NCBI GenBank assembly: GCA_024276775.1
Contig: JAJRWO010000045.1
Span: forward strand, 1 to 5,307
Origin: Gammaproteobacteria bacterium
GTDB taxonomy: Bacteria > Pseudomonadota > Gammaproteobacteria > Tenderiales > Tenderiaceae
Length of the DNA: 5,307 nucleotides
Reading direction: 5' to 3'
The notes under the pieces were generated by a model that saw nothing but the letters and a program-made list of their open reading frames with translations, ran no database searches and had not been told where the DNA came from. How positions within the stretch are numbered: the first letter of the stretch is position 1; each line of letters starts with the position of its first letter. Positions 1 to 5,307 of this stretch are shown one piece after another. The position numbers were made by a program, and so were the translations under genes.

Positions 1-1232
1 CCAAGCCCCTCAATATTGAGCAAGGTTTTTTGCAATAATACCAACTGCGGCTGAATCTCCATATCAAAACGGCGCGCCGTCTGAAACAAACGCAATAACA
101 GGTGAGCAAAAGAAATATCCTTGAGTGGCCGCTCGAAGATGGGTTCGCACACCGTACGAATGGCGGCTTCAAACTCATCAATACGAGTACCACTTGGCAC
201 CCATTCAGATGCCACATGCAGCTCGGCCACACGACGATAATCGCGATTAAAAAAGGCCAGAAAATTTTCCGCCAAATATCGCTGGTCTTCCGAACTAAGC
301 GCCCCCATGATGCCAAAGTCAACCGCTAGATACTGCCCCTCAGGTGAGACAAAAATATTACCGGGATGCATATCAGCATGAAAAAAATTGTATTTAAACA
401 CCTGGGTAAAAAATATTTCCACCCCGCGTTCAGACAACTGCTTCAGATCTACATTTTGCTGCCGCAGCTCATCCACATGTCCCACCGGAGTACCAAAAAT
501 TCGTTCCATCACCATGACATTACGGCGACAATGCGGCCAATAGATTTCGGGAATATACAGTTGCTCTGAACCAAGAAAATTACGCCGTAGCTGCGAGGCG
601 TTGCCCGCCTCACGCATCAAGTCCAGCTCGTCGAGAATCGTTTTTTCATATTCCCGTACCACATCAACCGGCCGCAAACGACGACCTTCACGCCAGTAAC
701 GCTCCGCCATACGGGCGATGGCATAAAGCAAGCTGACATCACGTTCAATCACACGCTTAATACCCGGCCGCACGACCTTCACCACCACTTCAGTACCATC
801 AAGCAGGCGCGCAACATGAACCTGGGCGATTGATGCAGATGCCAGCGGCGTTTCGTCAAACTCAGCAAAGACCTCATGAATATCTTGTTTGTACGCTTGT
901 TCAATAATCTGTCGCGCCTGCGCCCCGGGAAAGGGCAAGACCTTATCTTGCAGTTTGGCTAATTCATCGGCAATATCATCCGGCAGCAGATCACGCCGTG
1001 TGGACAGAATTTGGCCAAATTTAATAAACAAAGGCCCTAGTTCTTCCAACGCTATACGGATACGCTCAGCGCGCGGTGCACGATTTTGACGCAGCCAATG
1101 TGGCGGCCAAACATACAACAAAAATCGAAACGGTCGAAACAAATGGGTAGAAAAGACGACATCATCCAGGCCGTGTTTCACCAATACCCAATTGATATGC
1201 AGTAGTCGTCCAAGCTGACTAAAGCCAATCAT
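1..1232 (-). CDS. ubiB: UbiB, atypical kinase/ATPase of ubiquinone synthesis (C-terminus outside window)
   Basis: UbiB is an ABC1/ADCK/UbiB-family protein-kinase-like ATPase required for ubiquinone synthesis, acting at the inner membrane. My translation gives 410 codons before the window edge; the E. coli protein is about 546 residues, so roughly the last quarter, including the expected C-terminal membrane helices, is missing. Visible motifs are the family-specific KFGQ at residues 71-74 followed by LSTRRDL, the Ala-rich nucleotide loop ASASIAQVH at 131-139, the kinase lysine K152 in VVKVVRPG, the catalytic-loop equivalent HADMHPGN at 285-292, and the metal-binding DFG at 305-307. The KxGQ and Ala-rich replacements are the hallmarks that separate this family from ordinary protein kinases. 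The start is ATG with a GGAG five bases upstream, and it overlaps the ubiJ stop as ATGA, so translation is probably coupled. No frameshift is seen. The family and name are secure; its exact biochemical role in the pathway is still debated. Confidence 0.96.
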   Translation of the reverse strand, partial: MIGFSQLGRLLHINWVLVKHGLDDVVFSTHLFRPFRFLLYVWPPHWLRQNRAPRAERIRIALEELGPLFIKFGQILSTRRDLLPDDIADELAKLQDKVLPFPGAQARQIIEQAYKQDIHEVFAEFDETPLASASIAQVHVARLLDGTEVVVKVVRPGIKRVIERDVSLLYAIARMAERYWREGRRLRPVDVVREYEKTILDELDLMREAGNASQLRRNFLGSEQLYIPEIYWPHCRRNVMVMERIFGTPVGHVDELRQQNVDLKQLSERGVEIFFTQVFKYNFFHADMHPGNIFVSPEGQYLAVDFGIMGALSSEDQRYLAENFLAFFNRDYRRVAELHVASEWVPSGTRIDEFEAAIRTVCEPIFERPLKDISFAHLLLRLFQTARRFDMEIQPQLVLLQKTLLNIEGL

Positions 1233-1858
1233 TTCTGCTCCGTCCCGTTTGGTTTTAACTGCGCTTGCAGGCGTTTTACTCGCTGCACCAATCTATCAAC
1301 ATCAGAGCGCAGCGTATCCACCTGGTCGAGAAACTGATCCAGTTCTGGTTTGACCACCAGATCACGACTCTCTTCTTGAAAGTATTCCACCGCATCGCGC
1401 CCCAGCGTTTCGACTGCCTTGCTGCTCCAGCCAAACAGACCGCGCACCGTATTACCAACCTGGTGGGCAATCACATCACCGCTCAGACGGGAGAGCTGCT
1501 CCTCCCAGTCAAGATCAAGGCGAGCCAAAATATGTTGCACCTCGCGCCCCAACCGGGCATCACCCACCATTTCCACACCATCACCAAACACACTGGCCGG
1601 ATTATCGTTCAGCCCCAACCTCGCCAGACTGAACGCCCCTCCTTTAATGCTCACATCTGGCTCACCTTCAAAGACACTCTGCACACGCAAACCATCAGCA
1701 ATCGGCACCAAATATACAGACTTGCCCAGTCCGGTAATTTCCAGCGCAACCACCTTGCCCTCAAGCTGTGTTACCTGAGCCAAAGTCTCTGGATCCATTT
1801 GCAGGCAATGGTTCAGCGCCTTTTCCAGCACAGCGGTGGCTAATAGCGGCAAGACCAT
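1229..1858 (-). CDS. ubiJ: UbiJ, SCP2-domain accessory factor of ubiquinone synthesis
   Basis: UbiJ is a non-catalytic factor that, with UbiK, binds polyprenyl intermediates in the soluble Ubi complex. The 209-residue reading has an SCP2-like lipid-binding domain over about residues 15-115, then a conserved stretch around SGDVIAHQVGNTVRG (126-140), then a C-terminal heptad-like region at about 172-202 that fits a coiled coil for partner contact. E. coli UbiJ is 201 residues. Sequence identity to the enteric protein is low; the call rests on the fold-like pattern, the length and the position between ubiE and ubiB. The frame stays open upstream to an ATG at 1942 (237 residues). I chose the ATG at 1858 because family members begin just before a stretch like LLATAVLEKALN, and the extra 28 residues are not family-like. 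Neither ATG has a good Shine-Dalgarno; an AGAAG ten bases before 1858 is weak. The gene overlaps ubiB by four bases. Confidence 0.88.
   Translation of the reverse strand: MVLPLLATAVLEKALNHCLQMDPETLAQVTQLEGKVVALEITGLGKSVYLVPIADGLRVQSVFEGEPDVSIKGGAFSLARLGLNDNPASVFGDGVEMVGDARLGREVQHILARLDLDWEEQLSRLSGDVIAHQVGNTVRGLFGWSSKAVETLGRDAVEYFQEESRDLVVKPELDQFLDQVDTLRSDVDRLVQRVKRLQAQLKPNGTEQK
1238..1241 (-). promoter_or_regulatory. Shine-Dalgarno of ubiB
   Basis: GGAG on the minus strand lies five bases before the ubiB ATG and inside the last codons of ubiJ. With the ATGA overlap of the two genes it fixes the ubiB start and suggests coupled translation. Confidence 0.7.
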
Positions 1859-2008
1859 CAGCAGGCTGCTTCTAAAAATAATATTTTTTGCGTGAGCACA
1901 CGAAAGTAGCGCACGTAGAAACGCAGTGTATATGGGATACATGAGTATTTGGGCACTGAGGCGCTGACGCCGCTATCGCGTAAAAAATACATTTTTAGAG
2001 ATGCTCAT
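1859..2008 (-). other. ubiE-ubiJ intergenic gap (150 bases)
   Basis: This is the only long gap inside an otherwise packed gene cluster. It is AT-rich near ubiJ and includes a perfect 15-base dyad at 1874-1888 (AAAAATA, one base, TATTTTT). On the minus strand the dyad contains TATTAT, which matches the -10 consensus at five of six positions, but I find no good -35 element at the right distance. A short GGCG-TCAG-CGCC hairpin is possible near 1960-1971, with no U-tract following, so it is not a terminator. If ubiJ really starts at 1942, the gap shrinks to 66 bases. Confidence 0.4.
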
Positions 2009-2761
2009 TCAGAACTTGTAACCACGGTGTAAGGCGACAATACCGCCGCTCATATTATGAAAATCACAGCGTTCAAAACCAGCCGTCTGCATCATCGTTT
2101 TTAATTCTTCCTGACCTGGGTGCATGCGGATCGACTCAGCCAAATAACGATAACTGGCTTCATCATTGGCGATTAGCTTGCCCATCAACGGCAGCAACTT
2201 GAATGAATAGGTGTCATAAATTGGTTTTAACCCTGGCACCGTCGGCGTGGAAAACTCCAACACTAACAAACGGCCAGCCGGTTTCAAGCATTTAAAAATA
2301 GAGCGCAACGCTAAATCTTTATCGGTAACATTACGCAAGCCAAAAGCAATAGTGACGCAATCAAAATAGTTATCGGGGAAGGGTAAATACTGAGCGTCTG
2401 CCTGGACAAAATGAACATTGCCAACCACACCTTTATCAATCAGCCGGTCACGGCCATTGCCCAGCATGGCGCCATTAATATCAGACGAGACCACCTCTCC
2501 TTGACTGCCCACCAACGCCGACAACTTAGCCGCCAGGTCGCCGGTACCAGAAGCCAGGTCCAAGGCCCGTTGACCCGGTTTGAGCCCTGCCATCTCCATA
2601 GTGAAACGCTTCCACAGGCGGTGGATACCAAACGACATGACATCGTTCATGACATCATATGAGTCGGCGACCGAGTCAAATACCTCGCGTACCTTGCCTG
2701 CCTTTTCTTCCTGCGGCACCTGCTTAAAACCAAAATGAGTGCTCTTTTGTTGTTCCGTCAT
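2009..2761 (-). CDS. ubiE: UbiE, SAM-dependent ubiquinone/menaquinone C-methyltransferase
   Basis: UbiE is a class I methyltransferase that methylates the ring carbon of 2-polyprenyl-6-methoxy-1,4-benzoquinol in ubiquinone synthesis and of demethylmenaquinol where menaquinone is made. The 250-residue protein matches the E. coli length (251) and reads along it closely. Family signature YDVMNDVMSFGIHRLWKRF sits at residues 35-53. SAM motif I is LDLASGTGD at 67-75. An acidic residue for the SAM ribose is D94 in SSDIN, and D122 in the ADAQ segment fits adenine binding. FGLRNVTDKD at 140-149 and the C-terminal GGIVALHRGYKF are further family blocks. The start codon overlaps the stop of the DUF971 gene as ATGA. 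There is no strong Shine-Dalgarno of its own, which fits translational coupling. The stop is followed by a 150-base gap before ubiJ. No anomaly is seen. Confidence 0.98.
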   Translation of the reverse strand: MTEQQKSTHFGFKQVPQEEKAGKVREVFDSVADSYDVMNDVMSFGIHRLWKRFTMEMAGLKPGQRALDLASGTGDLAAKLSALVGSQGEVVSSDINGAMLGNGRDRLIDKGVVGNVHFVQADAQYLPFPDNYFDCVTIAFGLRNVTDKDLALRSIFKCLKPAGRLLVLEFSTPTVPGLKPIYDTYSFKLLPLMGKLIANDEASYRYLAESIRMHPGQEELKTMMQTAGFERCDFHNMSGGIVALHRGYKF

Positions 2762-3156
2762 GGCGATGATTTTTCTATTTTTGCGCGCTCCATACCCAGT
2801 GACAGATGTTGATGAGCCGCTGCCTCAAGCCGCGCCAGATAGTCCTGCCACATTTTCGCCTGATTCTGGCCATAGCCATATAGTAAGCCCCAATCGTAAA
2901 TACCGGTATTGTGACCATCATCAAAATAGAGTTTGATCGCATACAGGCCAACCGGCTCGACAGCAATGATATTGACCCCTTCCTTGTCGATCTGCAACAC
3001 CTCCTGACCAACCCCATGACCGCGCACCTCGGCCGAAGGTGAATGCACTCTTAGAAACTCACAGGGCAGCTTAAAGTTGGCACCGTCTTCAAAAGCAATC
3101 TCTAAAATATGAGACTTCTGATGCAGACGAATATCCGTGGGTGTGGGCATGCTCAT
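2758..3156 (-). CDS. DUF971 protein (gamma-butyrobetaine hydroxylase N-terminal-like domain)
   Basis: This is a 132-residue stand-alone DUF971 protein. The domain covers most of the chain: conserved LRVHSPSAEVRGHG at about 35-48 and LYFDDGHNTGIYDWGLLY at about 76-93, then a charged helical tail. The same domain occurs at the N-terminus of gamma-butyrobetaine hydroxylase, where three Cys and one His bind zinc, and at the C-terminus of the plant Fe-S factor HCF101. Here there is one cysteine (C32), and H82 may correspond to the zinc-ligand His, so a full zinc site is not evident. Function is unknown; membership of the family is clear. The frame can be read from a TTG at 3165, but that codon directly abuts GGCGGAG with no spacer. 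The ATG at 3156 lies nine bases after that GGAG and is preferred; ATG 3150 is also possible. It starts 19 bases after hslU and overlaps ubiE by four bases, so it belongs to this transcript. Confidence 0.92.
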   Translation of the reverse strand: MSMPTPTDIRLHQKSHILEIAFEDGANFKLPCEFLRVHSPSAEVRGHGVGQEVLQIDKEGVNIIAVEPVGLYAIKLYFDDGHNTGIYDWGLLYGYGQNQAKMWQDYLARLEAAAHQHLSLGMERAKIEKSSP

Positions 3157-3165
3157 CTCAAACAA

Positions 3166-3172
3166 CTCCGCC
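3166..3172 (-). promoter_or_regulatory. Shine-Dalgarno of the DUF971 gene
   Basis: GGCGGAG on the minus strand lies nine bases before the ATG at 3156. It decides the start: the in-frame TTG at 3165 touches it directly and so could not be served by it. It lies in the 19-base gap just after the hslU stop. Confidence 0.65.
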
Positions 3173-3175
3173 TTT

Positions 3176-4495
3176 TTAAAGAATATATCGACTCAGGTCT
3201 TCATTATGCGCCAGTTTATCCAACTGCAAATCAACATATGCCGCATCGATGACGTGGCGGCTACCGGGTTTATCCGGCGCCTCATAAGAAATCAGCTCCA
3301 ACAATCTTTCCATTACTGTGTGCAGGCGACGGGCACCGATATTTTCGGTGCGCTCATTGACCTGCCAGGCAATCTCGGCAAGGCGCTTAACGCCATCTTC
3401 AGCAAATTCCAGTGTCACCCCTTCGGTAGACATCAGGGCGCAATACTGCTCGGTCAACGAGGCATCAGGCTCCGTAAGGATACAAATAAAATCTTCCGTG
3501 GTCAGCGCTTCAAGTTCAACCCGAATCGGTAGACGACCTTGCAACTCAGGCACTAAATCTGAAGGTTTCGCCATGTGAAAAGCACCTGAGGCAATAAACA
3601 GGATATGATCGGTCTTAAGCATGCCGTGCTTGGTCGAAACAGTACACCCCTCTACCAGCGGTAACAGGTCTCGCTGTACCCCTTCACGTGAAATATCGGT
3701 GCCTGACGTTTCGCCGCGCTTGGCAATTTTGTCCAGCTCATCGATAAAAACAATACCGTTCTGCTCGGCATTATATAATGCCTGAGTCTTGATATCTTCC
3801 TCGCTGACCAACTTGGCAGCCTCTTCATCCTCCAACAATTTAAAGGCATCCTTGACCGGCAGCTTACGCGCCTGCAACTTGCCACTGCCCATATTCTGGA
3901 AAATATTTTGTAATTGTCCCGTCATGTCCTCCATGCCCGGTGGCCCCATGATCTCTACATTAGCCGCTGGCGCAGACACCTCGACTTCAATTTCGCGCTC
4001 ATCCAGCTGGCCTTCACGCAGTTTTTTGCGAAACACCTGACGTGTCGACGAGCTGCGACTGGCCTCTTCATCACCACGAGCAGGCGGCAAAAGGATATCG
4101 AGAATCCTCTCTTCAGCGGCTTCTTTGGCGCGAAAACGTACCTCTTTTTTGGCCTGTTCCCGCGTCATTTTAATCGAGACATCAACCAAATCACGGATAA
4201 TGGATTCCACGTCGCGCCCCACATAACCAACCTCGGTAAATTTAGTCGCCTCCACCTTTATAAAGGGCGCATTGGCCAGCTTGGCCAGGCGTCGGGCAAT
4301 CTCGGTTTTACCGACACCTGTAGGGCCAATCATAAGAATATTTTTGGGCGTAATCTCGTTGCGTAGCGACTCATCCACCAGGCAACGGCGCCAACGATTA
4401 CGCAAAGCAATCGCCACTGCACGCTTTGCCGCCGCTTGGCCGATGATGTGTTTATCCAATTCCTGGACGATTTCTCTTGGCGTCATCTCTGACAT
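3176..4495 (-). CDS. hslU: HslU, AAA+ unfoldase of the HslVU protease
   Basis: HslU (ClpY) forms a cytoplasmic hexamer that unfolds substrates with ATP and feeds them into the HslV peptidase. The 439-residue protein is close to the E. coli length (443). Visible features in order are Walker A GPTGVGKT (57-64), the pore loop GYVG (90-93) that grips substrate, the I-domain at about 109-243 with its acidic and variable middle, Walker B IVFIDE (248-253), a sensor 1 region near FIASGAF (300-306), arginine-finger candidates R321 and R325 in LQGRLPIRV, and sensor 2 GARR (387-390). The chain ends in EDLSRYIL; the HslU tail is known to insert into HslV and activate it. The start ATG lies 16 bases after the hslV stop, with AAGAAGG overlapping that stop as Shine-Dalgarno. 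An ATG three codons later is a less likely alternative. Confidence 0.98.
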   Translation of the reverse strand: MSEMTPREIVQELDKHIIGQAAAKRAVAIALRNRWRRCLVDESLRNEITPKNILMIGPTGVGKTEIARRLAKLANAPFIKVEATKFTEVGYVGRDVESIIRDLVDVSIKMTREQAKKEVRFRAKEAAEERILDILLPPARGDEEASRSSSTRQVFRKKLREGQLDEREIEVEVSAPAANVEIMGPPGMEDMTGQLQNIFQNMGSGKLQARKLPVKDAFKLLEDEEAAKLVSEEDIKTQALYNAEQNGIVFIDELDKIAKRGETSGTDISREGVQRDLLPLVEGCTVSTKHGMLKTDHILFIASGAFHMAKPSDLVPELQGRLPIRVELEALTTEDFICILTEPDASLTEQYCALMSTEGVTLEFAEDGVKRLAEIAWQVNERTENIGARRLHTVMERLLELISYEAPDKPGSRHVIDAAYVDLQLDKLAHNEDLSRYIL

Positions 4496-4506
4496 AATTT
4501 TTTAAA

Positions 4507-4513
4507 CCTTCTT
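4507..4513 (-). promoter_or_regulatory. Shine-Dalgarno of hslU, overlapping the hslV stop
   Basis: AAGAAGG on the minus strand lies 11 bases before the hslU ATG and its first two bases are part of the hslV TAA stop codon. A ribosome finishing hslV would sit on this site, which suits balanced production of the two subunits. Confidence 0.55.
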
Positions 4514-5069
4514 ACTGTTCTGTTGCTATGCTTAATTCTTCAATGGTGAGGTTGCCGTTGGTATAGACGCAGATATCAGACGCAATACCCAAGCCCTTTT
4601 CGACAATAGAGCGGGCATCCAGCTCGGTATTATCCAGCAGTGCACAGGCCGCCGCCTGGGCAAACGAACCACCGGAGCCAATGGCCATCAAGTCTTCTTC
4701 ATGCTCCGGCTCAATCACATCGCCATTACCGGTAATAATCAGCGAAGCCTTGGTGTCAGCCACCAGCAGCAAGGCCTCAAGCCGACGCAAGGCACGGTCA
4801 GTACGCCAGTCCTTGGCCAACTCAACGGCGGCACGCACCAAATGACCGGAATGCTTTTCCAGCTGAGCCTCAAACCTTTCAAACAAGGTAAACGCATCAG
4901 CCGTGCCACCGGCAAAACCAGCGATAACCTGATCATTATAAAGGCGACGCACCTTGCGGGCATTGCCTTTCATAACCGTATTTCCCAGTGATACCTGACC
5001 ATCTCCACCAATGACCACTTTGTCGCCACGCCGGACAGACAAGATAGTTGTGCCACGAAACTGCTCCAC
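4512..5069 (-). CDS. hslV: HslV, threonine peptidase of the HslVU protease
   Basis: HslV (ClpQ) is the proteasome beta-like peptidase that forms a double hexamer and degrades proteins delivered by HslU. The 185-residue product begins MEQFRGTT; the nucleophile should be T7, exposed by cleavage after G6. This short propeptide replaces the bare Met of E. coli HslV (176 residues). K39 matches the catalytic Lys33 of the mature enzyme, D23 matches Asp17, and GFAGGTADAF (51-60), ELAKDWRTDR (83-92), and GSGG (131-134) are family blocks. The acidic segment EPEHEEDL near 120-127 is about two residues longer than in E. coli. The start is GTG, chosen because AAAGGAG sits seven bases upstream and because no start codon immediately precedes the TT pair. 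It is the first gene of the cluster after a 114-base gap. In E. coli hslVU is a heat-shock operon; I see no clear heat-shock promoter here. Confidence 0.97.
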   Translation of the reverse strand: MEQFRGTTILSVRRGDKVVIGGDGQVSLGNTVMKGNARKVRRLYNDQVIAGFAGGTADAFTLFERFEAQLEKHSGHLVRAAVELAKDWRTDRALRRLEALLLVADTKASLIITGNGDVIEPEHEEDLMAIGSGGSFAQAAACALLDNTELDARSIVEKGLGIASDICVYTNGNLTIEELSIATEQ

Positions 5070-5076
5070 GAGGCCG

Positions 5077-5083
5077 CTCCTTT
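5077..5083 (-). promoter_or_regulatory. Shine-Dalgarno of hslV, supports the GTG start
   Basis: AAAGGAG on the minus strand lies seven bases before the GTG at 5069. It is the strongest ribosome binding site in the window and justifies the non-ATG start and therefore the MEQFRG propeptide. Confidence 0.8.
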
Positions 5084-5109
5084 ATAGCTGTTCTAAAAAA
5101 ATGAGGCTT

Positions 5110-5115
5110 ATTGTA
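5110..5115 (-). promoter_or_regulatory. Possible -10 box of the hslVU operon promoter
   Basis: TACAAT on the minus strand differs from TATAAT at one position and lies 40 bases before the hslV start codon, which would give a leader of roughly 34 bases. No good -35 hexamer is found 16-18 bases upstream (GGCAGG at 17), so either the promoter is activator dependent or the match is chance. I found no clear sigma-32 CTTGAA/CCCCAT pair. Confidence 0.35.
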
Positions 5116-5127
5116 CACCAACAGGAA

Positions 5128-5193
5128 GCAGGCCTGCCTGAACAGCTGATCGATTAACGGTGGCATCAGGCTTTAACAGGCTGTTAATCAGGC
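5128..5193. repeat. Cluster of CAGGC/GCCTG pentamers upstream of hslV
   Basis: On the plus strand CAGGC occurs at 5129, 5167, 5177 and 5189, and its complement GCCTG at 5132 and 5136. The last three CAGGC copies are spaced 10 and 12 bases apart, close to one helical turn. The segment also has the perfect 10-base palindrome GCAGGCCTGC (5128-5137) and a 7+7 dyad TTAACAG-G-CTGTTAA (5173-5187) over the stop codon of the GGDEF gene. It covers the expected upstream region of the hslV promoter and could be an operator, but it could also be a chance cluster. The arms are too close or too weak for a terminator. Confidence 0.3.
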
Positions 5194-5307
5194 GTATCGA
5201 CGGTAACCACCTGATTACGGCCTTTATACTTAGCCTGGCAAAGCATCTGATCAGCCGTCTCGCGCAACTTATCCACATCGCCAATGGCGGGCGCTGCGGC
5301 AAGCCCA
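5184..5307 (-). CDS. C-terminal end of a GGDEF-domain protein, probable diguanylate cyclase (start outside window)
   Basis: Only the last 40 codons and the TAA stop are in the window. The translation contains DKLRETADQMLCQAKYKGRNQVV, with the pattern ADxxLYxAKxxGRNxV that closes GGDEF domains; the typical Leu-Tyr is Leu-Cys here. GGDEF proteins make cyclic di-GMP from GTP when the GGDEF/GGEEF loop is intact, but that loop lies outside the window, so activity cannot be judged. The preceding residues GLAAAPAIG fit the strand that follows the active-site half of the domain. The protein ends eight residues after the GRNQVV block, so GGDEF is the last domain and no EAL domain follows. It is on the same strand as hslV, 114 bases upstream, and is unlikely to share its function. 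Confidence 0.82.
   Translation of the reverse strand, partial: GLAAAPAIGDVDKLRETADQMLCQAKYKGRNQVVTVDTPD

Noticed and set aside
102..1089. Several short plus-strand frames (102-329, 366-569, 889-1089) in what could look like a non-coding region
   Set aside because: The minus strand here is an uninterrupted ubiB frame with all family motifs, so these are shadows. The gene only looks missing because it runs off the window edge.
1229..1400. An EsrE-like small RNA in the 3' part of ubiJ, as reported in E. coli
   Set aside because: I see no promoter or structure here that supports it, and the sequence differs strongly from the enteric gene.
1265..1843. A 192-codon plus-strand open frame opposite ubiJ
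   Set aside because: It is antisense to a well supported gene, its composition is Gln/His-rich as expected from a reverse-strand shadow, and it shows no recognisable family or ribosome site.
1960..1971. GGCG-TCAG-CGCC hairpin as a terminator between ubiE and ubiJ
   Set aside because: The stem is four pairs and no U-run follows in the minus-strand direction.
3914..4366. A 150-codon plus-strand open frame opposite hslU
   Set aside because: hslU is certain on the other strand; this frame has no domain pattern and is a shadow.
5173..5187. TTAACAG-G-CTGTTAA dyad as a terminator of the GGDEF gene
   Set aside because: The one-base spacer forces loss of stem pairs, the stem is AT-rich and no U-tract follows on the minus strand.
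5108..5302. A 64-codon minus-strand frame running through the GGDEF end and the gap
   Set aside because: The GGDEF signature is in a different frame and stops at 5184; this frame gives no recognisable protein.

Overview
The window comes from a non-enteric gammaproteobacterium. HslV, HslU, UbiE, UbiJ and UbiB all read as typical gammaproteobacterial proteins, and the order hslV-hslU-DUF971-ubiE-ubiJ-ubiB is the arrangement I recall from Pseudomonas and related lineages (in Pseudomonas the pha genes are inserted in the middle). Base composition looks close to balanced. I do not try to place it more finely. Every gene lies on the minus strand, so transcription runs from high to low coordinates.

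Layout in transcription order: (1) 5307-5184, the last 40 codons of a GGDEF-type protein, probably a diguanylate cyclase, cut by the window edge. (2) 5183-5070, a 114-base gap with a cluster of CAGGC/GCCTG pentamers, a TACAAT -10-like box and a strong Shine-Dalgarno before a GTG start. (3) 5069-4512 hslV and 4495-3176 hslU, the peptidase and ATPase of the HslVU protease. (4) 3156-2758, a small DUF971 protein. (5) 2761-2009 ubiE, then a 150-base gap, then 1858-1229 ubiJ and 1232-1 ubiB, which is cut by the window edge after 410 codons.

Most junctions in the cluster are tight. DUF971/ubiE and ubiJ/ubiB overlap by four bases (ATGA), hslV-hslU are 16 bases apart, and hslU-DUF971 are 19 bases apart. 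This suggests one operon, or two blocks separated by the ubiE-ubiJ gap. I saw no convincing intrinsic terminator. The first block handles ATP-dependent degradation of proteins. The last three genes serve ubiquinone synthesis: UbiE does C-methylation (also for menaquinone where present), UbiJ binds the lipid intermediates in the Ubi complex, and UbiB is the atypical kinase/ATPase. The DUF971 protein between them has no settled function.

The window is ordinary core genome. I found no mobile element, RNA gene, CRISPR array or obvious new system. The points worth a second look are start-site choices, the HslV propeptide, the unexplained DUF971 gene, the long ubiE-ubiJ gap, and the pentamer cluster upstream of hslV.
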